The notes under the pieces are model-generated. The model was not told where the DNA came from, did not search any database, and was given only the letters and a program-made list of their open reading frames with translations. From Gluconobacter roseus NBRC 3990 (GTDB taxonomy: Bacteria > Pseudomonadota > Alphaproteobacteria > Acetobacterales > Acetobacteraceae): a stretch of 64,000 bases of DNA. The DNA lies in contig NZ_BJLY01000001.1 of assembly GCF_006538885.1 (NCBI RefSeq), positions 124,001 to 188,000 of the forward strand. The letters run 5' to 3'. Position numbers and translations under genes: made by a program. Positions 36,789 through 46,651 of the stretch are shown in pieces (position 1 is the stretch's first letter; the number at the start of each line of letters is the position of its first letter).

Positions 36789-39488
36789 TCAGTTTGGCTG
36801 GGGGCCCATGACGATCTGGGCGAGATCGGTGGGGCGGACCCATTTGCGGAAGGCGGCCTGCACCTGTTCGGGCTTCATGTCGTAGATTGCCTGTGCTGCT
36901 TTGGCCGGGCTGTCCAGCGGCAGGTCCAGCGCGATCAGGGACAGGTAGCTTCCAGCCAAGGCGCTGAAGCTGGCGCGGGACATGGGCTGGCTGCGCAGCA
37001 GCGAGGCCTTGGCGAGATCGAGGCTCTCCTGCGAGACGGGGGCGTTGCGCATGTCCTCGACGTCCTTGACGGCGAGGGCGCGGGCCTTGCCGACCTTGTC
37101 CGGATCGGCGCCGAAAGTGATGCCGAAGCCGCTGCGGGTGCGGGAATAGGAGAAGCCGCTTCCGGCGCCATAGACATAGCCCGTCTTCACGCGCAGGTCC
37201 TGCATCAGGCGCGAGGAGAAGCCGTCCCCGAGGATCGTGTTGCCGACGGCAAGGGCGTGGCGGTCGGGGTCGGTCACTTTCATACCGATGGTCTCGACGA
37301 GCTTGACCTCATCCTGCGAGCGGCCCGGATCGGCCACGACGGCCTGCGAGGTGCGGCTCAGCGGGACGGTGGGCAGGTCAACGGCGGGTTTGGGGCCTGT
37401 GGCTTTCCAGCCGCCGAATGCCTTCTCCACCTCGGCCTTTGCGGCTTCGGGGGTGATGTCGCCGACGATGACGATGGTGGTCAGGTCCGGACGGTAGGCG
37501 TGGGCGTAATAGGCCTGCACATCCGCAAGCGTGAGCTTGCCGATCGTGGCGGGGGTGGCTTCACGCAGGGTGGGATCCTGCGGCGGGACCAGCGCCTTGC
37601 GGGCGGCGCGGCCGAAGCGGTAGCCCGGCGACTGGAGTTCACCAGCCTGCGCCTGTGCAGCCTGCATCTGGGTGATGCGGAAGGCTTTTTCCGGGAAGGC
37701 CGGGTTCAGCTCGTGATCGGCCAGCAGGGCGAGGCCCTTCTCGAAGTTCGGTGTCAGGGTGCTCAGCGAGAAGGAGGGTCCGGCGTCTTCGTCCGCCGAG
37801 ATGTCGTCGAGGGCGCGGGCGAGGGCCAGACGGTCATGCGTTTTGCTGCCGTAGAGGAACATCTGCTCGGTCACGTCCGCCACGCCTTCCTGACCGGCAG
37901 GCTGTTCGAGGTCCGCGTTCTGGCGGATGCGGCCGATCAGTTCGACCGTGTGGCTGACATGTTCGGGCTGGACCAGAAGATGCAGGCCGTTTGGCAGCGT
38001 ATAGGCGGCCGGAAGCGGGGCTGCGGCCGGGATGGTCAGGCGGGCGAGGGCCTGTTGTGCCCAGTCCGGCAGGGCGACCTTGCCCGAAGGCGGCGTGTTG
38101 AAGGATTCCGCGCCGCCGAAGCCTTTCTGGCCGACCGGTTTGCCCGAGGGGCTTGGCGTCAGGGTGGCGGTAATGGCGTGGGCGGGGTCGAGCAGCTTCT
38201 TGGCCAGCGCGTCAACCTGTTCCTTGGTCACGTTGCAGAAGGCAGCCAGCATGTCCTGCGGGTCGTTCAGGTGCTGGATGGCGACGGCCTGCGACCAGCT
38301 TTCGGCGAGGCCGGAAATGCTGTTGGCGTTGAATTCGAGCGAGGCGATTTCCTTGCGGCGGGCGGCTTCGATCAGCTCGGCCGGGATGCCGTGGGTGCGG
38401 AAATTCTCCATGATGGAGGCGACACTGGTCCGCAGGGCGTCCGGGTTGGCACCCTTGGGGAAGCCGGCATAGACGATGCCCAGACCGGCCTGCGCCTCGG
38501 GGTCATACATGAAGCCGGTATCGAGCGCCTTGCCGGAAGGGACGAGGTCGAACAGGGCGGCGCGCTGGCTGCTGATGGCGTCGGCGAGCAGGGTGGTTGC
38601 GGCGTAGTCGGGGTCGCGCTGGCCGGGCATCCGCCAGGCCATGGTCACGAGCCCGATCGGCAGGTCGGTGTCGAGCGCGATGCTCTGGGCCTTGGCCGGG
38701 GTGGGGGAGACGGTGCCGCGCTCGGGCAGGGTGGAGGCCGGGATGCTGCCGAAAGCGGCTTCGACTTTCTTCAGCGTGTCCTGCGGGTCCACGTCGCCGG
38801 TGATGACCAGCACGGCGTTGTTGGGCGCATACCAGGACTCATAGAACTTCCTCAGCAGGGGCGCGGTCGTGGCGTCGAAGGACGGGCGGGTGCCGAGGGC
38901 GTCCTGTTCGTAGGGCGTGCCGGCATAGAGGGCGGCGCGGATCTGCGAGAGGTAGCGGTAGATGGGGCTGGAGAGGTCGCGGGAGACTTCCTGTTCGATC
39001 GCGCCTTTCTCATGCGCCCATTCGGCTTCGGTGATGTTCAGGCCGCGCATACGTCCGGCCTCGATGCGCAGCAGAACGTCGAGGTCGCTGGCGGGGGCCT
39101 TGAAGTAATACTGCGTGACGTCGGATGTGGTGTCGGCGTTGTCGTTATTGCCGAGCTGCGCGCTGATGGTGGAGAGCTGGTCACGCGAGAGGGTCTGCGA
39201 GCCGTTGAACATCATGTGCTCAAGCGCATGGGCCGTGCCGGGGAAGCCCTTGGGCGCGTTCACGGAGCCGGTCTCGTAGTTCAGCATGGTCTGCACGACC
39301 GGGGCGAGGGTGTCGCGCACCACGATGACCCGCAGGCCGTTGGAGAGCGTGGCCCGCGTCACCGTTGCCGGGGCCGCACTGGTCGCGGGTGCGACGGCGG
39401 GTGCGGCATGGGCGCCCGCGAGCACCGGCGGCGCCAGCATGGAGGCGGCCAGCAGTGACAGGCGGGACAGACGGGAGAGTGCGGACAT
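36789..39488 (-). CDS. M16-family zinc metalloprotease (pitrilysin/insulinase type)
   Basis: The 899-residue protein has a signal peptide (residues 1 to about 29) and two M16 repeats. The first carries the inverted zinc motif H87-x2-E90-H91 (HALEHMMF), with a downstream glutamate in IEQEVSRD. The second repeat begins around residue 485 ([12 protein letters not shown]) and lacks the zinc motif, as normal for single-chain M16 enzymes. It is probably a periplasmic peptidase. The start at 39486-39488 gives a clean signal peptide; the frame is open to 39539. Partner genes such as pqqF neighbours are absent, so I do not assign a pathway. Confidence 0.92.
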   Translation of the reverse strand: MSALSRLSRLSLLAASMLAPPVLAGAHAAPAVAPATSAAPATVTRATLSNGLRVIVVRDTLAPVVQTMLNYETGSVNAPKGFPGTAHALEHMMFNGSQTLSRDQLSTISAQLGNNDNADTTSDVTQYYFKAPASDLDVLLRIEAGRMRGLNITEAEWAHEKGAIEQEVSRDLSSPIYRYLSQIRAALYAGTPYEQDALGTRPSFDATTAPLLRKFYESWYAPNNAVLVITGDVDPQDTLKKVEAAFGSIPASTLPERGTVSPTPAKAQSIALDTDLPIGLVTMAWRMPGQRDPDYAATTLLADAISSQRAALFDLVPSGKALDTGFMYDPEAQAGLGIVYAGFPKGANPDALRTSVASIMENFRTHGIPAELIEAARRKEIASLEFNANSISGLAESWSQAVAIQHLNDPQDMLAAFCNVTKEQVDALAKKLLDPAHAITATLTPSPSGKPVGQKGFGGAESFNTPPSGKVALPDWAQQALARLTIPAAAPLPAAYTLPNGLHLLVQPEHVSHTVELIGRIRQNADLEQPAGQEGVADVTEQMFLYGSKTHDRLALARALDDISADEDAGPSFSLSTLTPNFEKGLALLADHELNPAFPEKAFRITQMQAAQAQAGELQSPGYRFGRAARKALVPPQDPTLREATPATIGKLTLADVQAYYAHAYRPDLTTIVIVGDITPEAAKAEVEKAFGGWKATGPKPAVDLPTVPLSRTSQAVVADPGRSQDEVKLVETIGMKVTDPDRHALAVGNTILGDGFSSRLMQDLRVKTGYVYGAGSGFSYSRTRSGFGITFGADPDKVGKARALAVKDVEDMRNAPVSQESLDLAKASLLRSQPMSRASFSALAGSYLSLIALDLPLDSPAKAAQAIYDMKPEQVQAAFRKWVRPTDLAQIVMGPQPN

Positions 39489-39667
39489 ATGTTCAGGACT
39501 TTCCAGCGGGGAAACGTGCAGGGGAAACATAAATTTCACAAAGGAGTAAACCGGTTGTTCCGGCCCCTGTCCAGCATGTCTAGCGCGGGTTGGGGCGGGT
39601 GTATCTGACCGTTGGATGAAGAAAAAATTATGTGCAGAGGGGCGGGGCGCTGGCTAAACTGCGGGCG

Positions 39668-40207
39668 ATGACTTTATCTGAACGCATTGCCCGGGTTGAT
39701 GACTGGCTGATCGACCGGCTGTTCCAGCCGCTGGCGGACCGGCTTCCTGAACGTCTGACGGCGCTTCATCTTGGTCTGAGCTGTCAGCTCGGGGCGCTGA
39801 TGCTGGACGGGCTGTCGCTCGTGCTGCCGATGCTGCTGTTCGGGGCGACGCTGGGCAACATGATCGACAGTACGCTGATCTGGTGCATCAGTCTGGCGTT
39901 CTTTCTTGGCATGAAGCGTTCGGCGCCGCTGGTGCGGCCGGGGATGCTCAATCCGCTGCGGCCGCTGCTGCGGGCCATGCGGCTGCTATCGCTGGCGTTT
40001 CTGCTCTACCAGTTCTTCCGGGGCATGGGCGCGCCGGGCATCGTCTGGCTCGTGACGCAGCTGACCACGATTTCGCAGGTTCTGTTCACGGTTGGGCTCT
40101 ATCTCGTGGCGTGTCAGCCGCGTCCGCCCTATCGGCGCATGTCCACCCGCGGAGGCCCGATCATCGAAGGCGTCTGGGGCGCCGGAGGCCGGCTCAACAA
40201 CACCTGA
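39668..40207 (+). CDS. Hypothetical integral membrane protein
   Basis: I do not recognise the family of this 179-residue protein. It has a soluble, charged N-terminus (1-40) and about four hydrophobic segments (about 42-62, 65-82, 100-115, 125-150), with an Arg/Pro-rich C-terminus. It starts 180 bases from the divergent M16 gene and is followed after 40 bases by a glycosyltransferase on the same strand. No ribosome-binding site is obvious, and a longer frame opens at 39632. Confidence 0.6.
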   Translation: MTLSERIARVDDWLIDRLFQPLADRLPERLTALHLGLSCQLGALMLDGLSLVLPMLLFGATLGNMIDSTLIWCISLAFFLGMKRSAPLVRPGMLNPLRPLLRAMRLLSLAFLLYQFFRGMGAPGIVWLVTQLTTISQVLFTVGLYLVACQPRPPYRRMSTRGGPIIEGVWGAGGRLNNT

Positions 40208-40247
40208 CAGTCCCGTTCTCTCGACACGCCTGTGAAGGAATAAGCGC

Positions 40248-41288
40248 GTGACTTCCCGACTGAGAATTCTGCACTGCCTCTCTACTCGGGAATTTGCGGG
40301 GACGGAGCGTCATCTCGCGGAGCTGTCGGCCATTCAGGCGCGGGATCATGACGTCACATTGCTGCTCAACCGCAGGACGGCTGATCCGCTGACGGGCGGG
40401 GATATCAGCGGGTTTCTGTGTCCCGATGTGAAGATCGTGCGGGCGGGGGCAGGCGGGTATCTGTCGGCTCTGGCGTCCGAGCTGCGCAGTGGACGGCATG
40501 ACATCGTCCACACGCATCTGGGGCGGGCTTCAGCGCGGGCGAGCTGGCTGCGGCGAGCAGGGCTTGCGGGGTCGGTGCCTGTGGTGGCGACGCTGCATAC
40601 TGGGTATCGCGGTCGCAGCTATGGCACGCATGACGGGCTTGTCTGTATTGCGTCCTGGCAGCGTGAGGCATTGCCGGAGCGGCAGCGTGAAAGCTGTACC
40701 CTCATTCCGAACTGGACCGTACCGCCGTGTTCGACGGTCGAGCATCGTGCCGCCTTGCGCGAGCGGATGCGGCGGGAGTGGAACATTCCGGACGGTGGCG
40801 TCGTGATCGGCGCGGCGGGGCGGATGGTTGAGGAAAAGAACTTCGGGCTGTTGATTCAGGCCTGGAAGCAGGCGGGGCTGCGGCCGGGGACGCGGCTTGT
40901 GCTGATCGGGGATGGTCCGGAACGTGCGGCGCTGGAGCGTGCGGCGCAGGGCTGTCCGGAGATCCTTTTCACCGGGTACCGGACGGATATGCCCGATCTG
41001 CTGGCGGCGCTGGATGCGTTTGTGGTGCCGTCCCGCCATGAGCCGTTCGGGCTGGTGCTGCTCGAAGCCATGGAGGCCGGGCTGCCGGTCTGTGCCACGG
41101 CGGCGGGGGGTGTGACGGATATTCTGGCGGAGGCGCCGGAATGTCTGGTGGCGCCGGGCTGTCTGGCATCACTGGTGGCGGGGCTGCGGCGGCTGGAAGA
41201 GGCCGGGCCGCGCCAGTGGGACATGTCGCCTTACCGGATCGGGACGGCGGCGCGTCGGGTCGAGGCGTTCTATCGCCGGTACTGCTGA
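40248..41288 (+). CDS. GT4-family glycosyltransferase
   Basis: The 346-residue GT-B protein starts RILHCLSTREFAGTERHLAEL, the donor-binding glycine-loop region of GT4 enzymes. It has the EX7E-type motif in HEPFGLVLLEAMEAGLPV near residue 265. Such enzymes transfer sugars from nucleotide donors to lipid carriers or growing polysaccharide. The start is GTG with GAAGGA nine bases upstream. The product is unknown; the two-gene set with the upstream membrane protein may act together. Confidence 0.87.
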   Translation: MTSRLRILHCLSTREFAGTERHLAELSAIQARDHDVTLLLNRRTADPLTGGDISGFLCPDVKIVRAGAGGYLSALASELRSGRHDIVHTHLGRASARASWLRRAGLAGSVPVVATLHTGYRGRSYGTHDGLVCIASWQREALPERQRESCTLIPNWTVPPCSTVEHRAALRERMRREWNIPDGGVVIGAAGRMVEEKNFGLLIQAWKQAGLRPGTRLVLIGDGPERAALERAAQGCPEILFTGYRTDMPDLLAALDAFVVPSRHEPFGLVLLEAMEAGLPVCATAAGGVTDILAEAPECLVAPGCLASLVAGLRRLEEAGPRQWDMSPYRIGTAARRVEAFYRRYC

Positions 41289-41292
41289 GCCT

Positions 41293-41886
41293 TTACAGCT
41301 CGTAGTAGCGGCGGGAGACGTAGCTTGAGAGGCCTTCGCTCGGCATGATGTGCCAGCCATTCGTGACGCTTGGGACGAACTCCCAGAGGAAGACCAGAAT
41401 CGACAGGAAAAAGAGCAGCATGCCGTGGCCCACGATCTGGATGCGGCGCCAGAAATAGAGCGGCGGCAGAAGGATCCACAGGATCGTGCCGGGGCGGAAG
41501 CCTGCGGCCAGCAGGCTGCGGCGGTCCATGATGAGGGCGCCGTAGAAAATGGCGACGCTCACGACCATGGAGGCGATGTTGCTGGCGATGTCGGGGATAA
41601 GGCCGAAGCTCAGGAGAATATCGACGGCCGTGCTGCCGAAGAACGGGCCGACCAGGCTGAGCCAGAGCCAGCGGTTCGAGATCAGGCTGGCAGGCAGTGC
41701 CGGGGGGACGCCTTCGGGCTGGGGTGGCCAGAACACGCAGCTTCCGGCCGGGTGCCACTCGCCGCCGAAGCTCTCGGTCCAGCACAGCGTGGCATGGCCG
41801 ATGATGCCTTCCGTGACGAGGGCTTTCATGCCATCCGCGGAGACCGGCCCCTTGCGGGCACCATGTTCTTCGTAAAACCAGCTCAC
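41293..41886 (-). CDS. DUF4339 (GYF_2) domain membrane protein
   Basis: The 197-residue protein has an N-terminal GYF_2-type domain (WFYEEHGARKGPVS, about residues 3-50) and three or four hydrophobic segments after it. The GTG at 41884-41886 is preferred: AGGA lies six bases upstream and the protein then begins directly with the domain. A longer frame opens at 41985. The function is unknown; this domain is often found fused to small membrane proteins. It converges on the GT4 gene with a 4-base gap. Confidence 0.75.
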   Translation of the reverse strand: MSWFYEEHGARKGPVSADGMKALVTEGIIGHATLCWTESFGGEWHPAGSCVFWPPQPEGVPPALPASLISNRWLWLSLVGPFFGSTAVDILLSFGLIPDIASNIASMVVSVAIFYGALIMDRRSLLAAGFRPGTILWILLPPLYFWRRIQIVGHGMLLFFLSILVFLWEFVPSVTNGWHIMPSEGLSSYVSRRYYEL

Positions 41887-42023
41887 AGTTCGTCCTTTTT
41901 CCGGCGGCGCATCGTCGTTCCGGCTTCTGCTGCCTGCTGAACGGGTCAGTCTCTCACGACTTTTGGGGTTTTTGGCAAGACCCATCCTGTCAGTGTTGCG
42001 TGTTCAGGGTCTGGAACAGACAA

Positions 42024-42061
42024 GAAAAAAGGCCGCAGCTCCATTCGGGGCTGCGGCCTTT
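42024..42061 (-). terminator. Rho-independent terminator after the aldehyde dehydrogenase operon
   Basis: The stem AAGGCCGCAGC with GCTGCGGCCTT is followed on the minus strand by a T run. It lies just after the large-subunit stop. Confidence 0.9.
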
Positions 42062-42081
42062 CTCATGAGGTGCGGGCTGGA

Positions 42082-44397
42082 TCAGCTTCTATGCTGCTGC
42101 AACTCGCGGCGCACATCGGCCGGACGCATCGGCATGTGACGCAGGCGGATGCCCACGGCATTGAAGATCGCGTTGCCAATGGCGGGAGCGACGACCGTGA
42201 CACCCGGCTCACCAAGGCCCGTGGGCTTTTCGGTGTTCTGGATGAACTCGATGTCGATGTCCGGCACATCGGGGATGCGCAGCGGCGTGTAGGTGTTGAG
42301 GTTGCGGTCCTTGATCGTGCCGTTGACGATCTCGGTGCCCTCGAACAGCGCCATGCTGAAGCCCCACAGTGCCGCACCTTCGGTCTGCGCGAGTGCGCCG
42401 CCCGGATCGACGATGGTACCGGCATCGAGGACGAGCCAGAGCTTCTGGCAGGTCACGACGCCCGTCTTGCGATCGACATGGATCTGCGCCGCACCGGCCG
42501 TCCAGGTCGGCATGCCGCGTTCCTGACCGAAGCTGGTGGCAATGCCGATGCCGGTATCGGCCGGGAGCTGCTTGTTGGCGTAACCGATCTTGTCGGCCAG
42601 ACGCTGGAGCACGGCAGCCTGACGCTTGGCGCCGCCCACGGAGTTCGGAGCCTGACCGGCGTTACGGCCCTGCGCCGTGAACATGGACAGACGGAACGCC
42701 AGCGGGTCCTGCTTGGTGGAATGAGCCAGCTCGTCGAGGAAGCATTCCAGTGCCCAGGGCGTCCAGCCGGCACTGACCGAGCGCAGCCAGCCGGGACGGA
42801 AGGTCGCATTGGCCAGATCGTTGCTGATGGCGCGGACGCGGGTCGGGCCGGTTTCGTACCAGTGATCCGCGCCGGCGATGGCGAACGGATCGTATTTCTT
42901 GCCGTCTTCGCCGGTGGCGAGGAAAGCCGGCGCCATGACCTGCGTCGGCCAGCCGGCGACCGCGACATAGTCCATGCCCACGATCTTCTTGCGGTCGTTG
43001 TCGAGCGCGACCTTGATCGTCTGGATAGACGGCGAGCGGATGGAGTCCAGCTCCATGTCGTCGGAGCGGGTCAGGACGAGCTTGACCGGAGCGCCGCCGA
43101 TGGCTTTGGAGGCGAGGGCCGCTGGGATGCAGTAATCGCCGTTCAGCCGCCGTCCGAAGCCGCCGCCGAGCATGTAGGTGCGCATGACGACCTGCTCTTC
43201 AGGGACCTGAAGCGCCTTGGCAAGCTGCGGCAGAATGAGGGACTGCCACTGGTTGCCGGTGTGGATTTCCCACATGCCGTCGATGTGACGGGCCACGGCG
43301 TTCACCGGTTCGAGCTGGTAATGCGCGACCGAGGCACAGGTATAGCTGCGCTCGAACACCTGACCGGGATGGATGGTCAGGGCTTCGTCCACGCCCTTGT
43401 CATTGAAGACGCAGGTGCCGTTCTTCGGGTCGGCGGCCAGCTTGCGGCCGTGCTCGATGATGTCCGCCTCGGAGACGTTAATCGTCGGGCCGGGAGTCCA
43501 CTGGACCTTCAGGGCGTCGGCGGCGCGGATCGCGGCGGGGTAAGTCTTGGCGAGTGCCACGACCCAGCCCGGAACGATGCCCGAGGGATCGTCGAGCACG
43601 ACGTAACGCACATAGCCGGGGATCTTCTTCGCGGCGCTGTCGTCCACGGAGATGACTTTGGCGGCGTAGCGGGTCGGCGGCATTTTCGGACGGCCATAGA
43701 CCATGCCGTCGAGCTTGACGTCGATGCCGTAAATGGCCTTGCCGGTCGTCTTGTCCGGAATGTCGAGGGCCGGGACCTGCTTGCTGATCAGGCGGCGGTT
43801 GGTCGTCGGCTTGAGCGGCAGCTTGGCCATCTCTTCGGGTGTGAAGGTCTGGGTCGGCTTGGCGCGGGCAACGATGTCACCGAAGGAGACGCTTTTGCCG
43901 CCAGCGGAGACGACGCTTTCACTGACCGTGCAGCGTTCCGGCGTGGTGCCGAGGAGCTTTGCGCCCTCGGTCAGCATCACGCTGCGGGCGGCCGCACCGG
44001 CCTGACGGAACGTGTCCCAGGTATCCCAGACGGACCAGGACCCGCCGGTGACGTACTTGCCGGCCCATTTCGGGGCGGTGTCGACCTGCGTGATCTTGAT
44101 CTTGTCCCAGTCGGCGTCCATTTCGTCCGCGATGATGCGGGCGAGGGCGGTGCCGACATGCTGGCCCATTTCGGCGCGGACGATGTTGACGTTGATCGAC
44201 CCGTCCGGGGCGATGGCGCACCAGATATTGGGCTCGAACGCGGCTTCCGGCGGCATGGCAGACGGCAGGGTCGTGGCGGCACCGGCCTTGCGGGCGAAAC
44301 CGAACATCAGCCCGGCGCCGGCCGCCGTCATCAGGAAGTTGCGGCGGGAGAGGCGCGTGGCGTCGCTCTTTTTCGCAATCTGTTCGATTTTAGCCAT
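42082..44397 (-). CDS. Membrane-bound aldehyde dehydrogenase, molybdenum large subunit
   Basis: The 771-residue protein has a Tat signal (SRRNFLMTAAGAG near residue 17) and the xanthine-oxidase-family molybdopterin domain with GGGFGRRLNGDY and GQWQSLI-like segments. It matches the isoquinoline-1-oxidoreductase beta type that forms the large subunit of the periplasmic aldehyde dehydrogenase in acetic acid bacteria (AldFGH type), which oxidises acetaldehyde to acetic acid. Exact substrate is inferred from the gene set. It is the third gene of the operon and overlaps the iron-sulfur subunit by 8 bases. Confidence 0.9.
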   Translation of the reverse strand: MAKIEQIAKKSDATRLSRRNFLMTAAGAGLMFGFARKAGAATTLPSAMPPEAAFEPNIWCAIAPDGSINVNIVRAEMGQHVGTALARIIADEMDADWDKIKITQVDTAPKWAGKYVTGGSWSVWDTWDTFRQAGAAARSVMLTEGAKLLGTTPERCTVSESVVSAGGKSVSFGDIVARAKPTQTFTPEEMAKLPLKPTTNRRLISKQVPALDIPDKTTGKAIYGIDVKLDGMVYGRPKMPPTRYAAKVISVDDSAAKKIPGYVRYVVLDDPSGIVPGWVVALAKTYPAAIRAADALKVQWTPGPTINVSEADIIEHGRKLAADPKNGTCVFNDKGVDEALTIHPGQVFERSYTCASVAHYQLEPVNAVARHIDGMWEIHTGNQWQSLILPQLAKALQVPEEQVVMRTYMLGGGFGRRLNGDYCIPAALASKAIGGAPVKLVLTRSDDMELDSIRSPSIQTIKVALDNDRKKIVGMDYVAVAGWPTQVMAPAFLATGEDGKKYDPFAIAGADHWYETGPTRVRAISNDLANATFRPGWLRSVSAGWTPWALECFLDELAHSTKQDPLAFRLSMFTAQGRNAGQAPNSVGGAKRQAAVLQRLADKIGYANKQLPADTGIGIATSFGQERGMPTWTAGAAQIHVDRKTGVVTCQKLWLVLDAGTIVDPGGALAQTEGAALWGFSMALFEGTEIVNGTIKDRNLNTYTPLRIPDVPDIDIEFIQNTEKPTGLGEPGVTVVAPAIGNAIFNAVGIRLRHMPMRPADVRRELQQHRS

Positions 44398-44866
44398 TGT
44401 TGGCGCCTTCCTGCTGCCTTGAGGCAGCTTCCTTGATGGCCTTGCGGATGCGGATATAGGTCATGCAGCGGCAGAGGCTGCCACCCATCACGCCGTCAAT
44501 CTGGTCGTCCGTCGGGTTCGGATAGTCCTTCAGGAGGCTTGCGGCCTGCATGATCTGACCGGACTGGCAGTAGCCGCACTGCGGCACCTGCTGGTCACGC
44601 CAGGCGACCTGCACGACGTGGTTGCCTTCCGGGTCGAGGCCTTCGATCGTGGTGATCGAGGCACCTTCGACGGCGGAGAGCGGTGTGATGCAGGAGCGCG
44701 TGGCGCGGCCGCCCACATGGACGGTGCAGGCGCCGCATTCACCGATGCCGCAGCCGAACTTGGTGCCGGTCAGGTTCAGGTCGTCACGGATGACCCAGAG
44801 CAGGGGGGTGTCTGCCGGGGCGTCGACCGTAACGGGCTGTCCGTTGAGTTCAAATTTCGTGGTCAT
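44390..44866 (-). CDS. Aldehyde dehydrogenase, [2Fe-2S] small subunit
   Basis: The 158-residue protein has two iron-sulfur clusters of the xanthine-oxidase family. The plant-type ferredoxin cluster is in CGIGECGACTVHV with a later RSC. The second is in CGYCQSGQIM with LCRCMTYIRI. It passes electrons from the molybdenum site to the heme subunit. It has no signal peptide of its own, so it is presumably exported with the Tat-bearing large subunit. Confidence 0.92.
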   Translation of the reverse strand: MTTKFELNGQPVTVDAPADTPLLWVIRDDLNLTGTKFGCGIGECGACTVHVGGRATRSCITPLSAVEGASITTIEGLDPEGNHVVQVAWRDQQVPQCGYCQSGQIMQAASLLKDYPNPTDDQIDGVMGGSLCRCMTYIRIRKAIKEAASRQQEGANNG

Positions 44867-44892
44867 GTCCTGTTTTCCCAGTCCTGCCCGGA

Positions 44893-46227
44893 TCAGTGCG
44901 AAGCGTTGATGGGCGGAGCTTCGAGCGTGGCGCGCGCGCTGGCAGCCTTCTTCTCCAGATCCGTCCAGGGGGGCAGCGTGGTGCGTGTGCGACGCAGATA
45001 CGCGGCGATGCGGGCCATGTCATGATCGGACAGGCCGGAATAGAAGCTCGGCATCGAGATGTGGTCCTGACCTTCCTCCGCGGTGATGCCGTGCAGCATG
45101 ACCTGATAGAGGTTGTTCGGCTCATCCAGCCACAGCGCGTTGTTCAGGGCCAGTTCCGGGCGACCCAGAACGGGGTTCGGGCCGGAATTGTAATGGCAGG
45201 CGCCACAGGCCCCCTGATACAGGCGTGCGTCTTCGTCGAGCGGCTGCGGACCCGTCAGGTCACGGCCGGACATCTGCATGGCGCGGGAGATCGCGGCCTG
45301 ATCGCCGGCACTGCGCTGGGCGGCCTTGTCCACGTCCGCATAATAATGTGCGATCGCATGCACGTCTTCCTCGGGGATCTTGGAGAGGAAGCGGTGCGGG
45401 ACGGGCGACATCGGGCCTGCGGCGGAACCGTGCAGCGGGGCCACGCCGAAGCGCAGATACTGGAACAGTTCGTCTTCAGTCCAAACGACGGGCGTCGGGT
45501 TGTGCTCGTTCAGCGGCGGGGCAATCCAGCCGTCGATGACCGCACCGTCATAGACGCTGCTCATCTTCTCGGCGCCGAGAAGGTTACGCGGCGTATGGCA
45601 TGCGCCACAGTGTTCGTTACCCTCGGCGAGATAGGCGCCGCGGTTCCACTGTGCGTCATGCTTCGGGTCGTTCTGATAGCGGCCCGGGGTGAAGAACAGC
45701 AGCTTCCAGAAGCCCTGTCCGATCAGGCGGATGTTGATCGGGAAGGGGACCGTGTTGTCGCGCGGCTTCATGTGGATGGCCGGGCGCGTCATCAGATAGG
45801 CGTACAGGTCCGAGACGTCCTGATCGCTGACCTTCGTAAAATGGTCGAACGGGAAGGCCGGATAGAGTTGGGAGCCGTCGCGGGCGATGCCCTTGTTCAT
45901 GGCGCGTTTGAACGCGGCCAGCGACCAGTTGCCGATTCCCCATTCTTCATCAGGCGTGATGTTGGACGAGAAGATGTCACCGAAGGGGGTGGCCATCTTG
46001 AAGTCGCCGGCCAGTTCGGGGCCGGGCTTGCCATCCACGCGGGTATGACATTCCGCACAGTAGCCGCCATTCGCCACAATGGCGCCACGGCTGATGGCGT
46101 CTGCGGAGAATGACGATGCGGCTGGCCGCGGGATCGGGGCAATGGCGGGGTACCAAGCATAGGCAAGAAAGCCGATGCCTCCCACTGCGCCAAGGCCAAT
46201 GACGGCGGCAGCTATCCGTTTGAGCAT
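44893..46227 (-). CDS. Aldehyde dehydrogenase, triheme cytochrome c subunit
   Basis: The 444-residue protein has an N-terminal uncleaved membrane anchor or signal (residues 1-26). It carries three CxxCH heme-binding motifs: CAECH near residue 57, CGACH near 210 and CGACH near 345. It belongs to the cytochrome subunit family of acetic-acid-bacterial alcohol and aldehyde dehydrogenases, passing electrons to ubiquinone. It is the first gene of the operon, 26 bases before the iron-sulfur subunit. Confidence 0.92.
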   Translation of the reverse strand: MLKRIAAAVIGLGAVGGIGFLAYAWYPAIAPIPRPAASSFSADAISRGAIVANGGYCAECHTRVDGKPGPELAGDFKMATPFGDIFSSNITPDEEWGIGNWSLAAFKRAMNKGIARDGSQLYPAFPFDHFTKVSDQDVSDLYAYLMTRPAIHMKPRDNTVPFPINIRLIGQGFWKLLFFTPGRYQNDPKHDAQWNRGAYLAEGNEHCGACHTPRNLLGAEKMSSVYDGAVIDGWIAPPLNEHNPTPVVWTEDELFQYLRFGVAPLHGSAAGPMSPVPHRFLSKIPEEDVHAIAHYYADVDKAAQRSAGDQAAISRAMQMSGRDLTGPQPLDEDARLYQGACGACHYNSGPNPVLGRPELALNNALWLDEPNNLYQVMLHGITAEEGQDHISMPSFYSGLSDHDMARIAAYLRRTRTTLPPWTDLEKKAASARATLEAPPINASH

Positions 46228-46651
46228 GCTTATACTGTCCCGGCAGGTTTGAAATCATTTGCCACAAAAGGTGGCTGTTGCGTGCAACCTAGTGCACGGA
46301 GCCGTGAAAGGAAAGATTGCGTTATCTCAAAACCGTGTGTTTCCGGAAATAAATGCAGTCGTTGTCATGAAAATAACACAGGTTTCCGGACGCCTCTGCG
46401 TAAATTAGGGTGATATCTGGTCCGGATTGCAGTATTTCAGGGTCTGGACTTTGTGTGGCTATGAAGGGGATATTAAGTCCTTGTCGCGGGAGTCTGTTAC
46501 AATTCATGAAAAGGCCAGGGTGTCTTTGCACGAATATTATGACACCGAGTGCCAAAAACTTCCTATGCTTTGGGCGGACTTTCCGCAGGCGTTCTGACGC
46601 GTCCTGAGGCCCTGACGGGGAATAGCGCGGGTTCTGGCCGTGTTGTGATGC
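46228..46651 (+). other. Intergenic region before the ABC transporter operon
   Basis: This 424-base stretch is more AT-rich than its surroundings and holds no supported gene. A 9-base direct repeat GTTTCCGGA occurs at 46339-46347 and 46382-46390. I looked for a cobalamin riboswitch and a Fur-box-like site and saw neither. It must hold promoters for the divergent operons on both sides. Confidence 0.5.

Noticed and set aside
36771-39458. 895-codon open frame opposite the M16 peptidase gene
   Set aside because: It is an antisense shadow in GC-rich DNA: Gly/Val/Asp-rich, with no motifs. The minus-strand frame has the signal peptide and HxxEH motif.
42070-44436. 788-codon open frame opposite the aldehyde dehydrogenase large subunit
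   Set aside because: Low-complexity antisense translation; the minus strand shows a Tat signal and conserved molybdopterin motifs.
46228-46651. Cobalamin riboswitch or Fur site before the transporter operon
   Set aside because: The B12-box core and the paired regions are not present, and no Fur-box-like palindrome was found.
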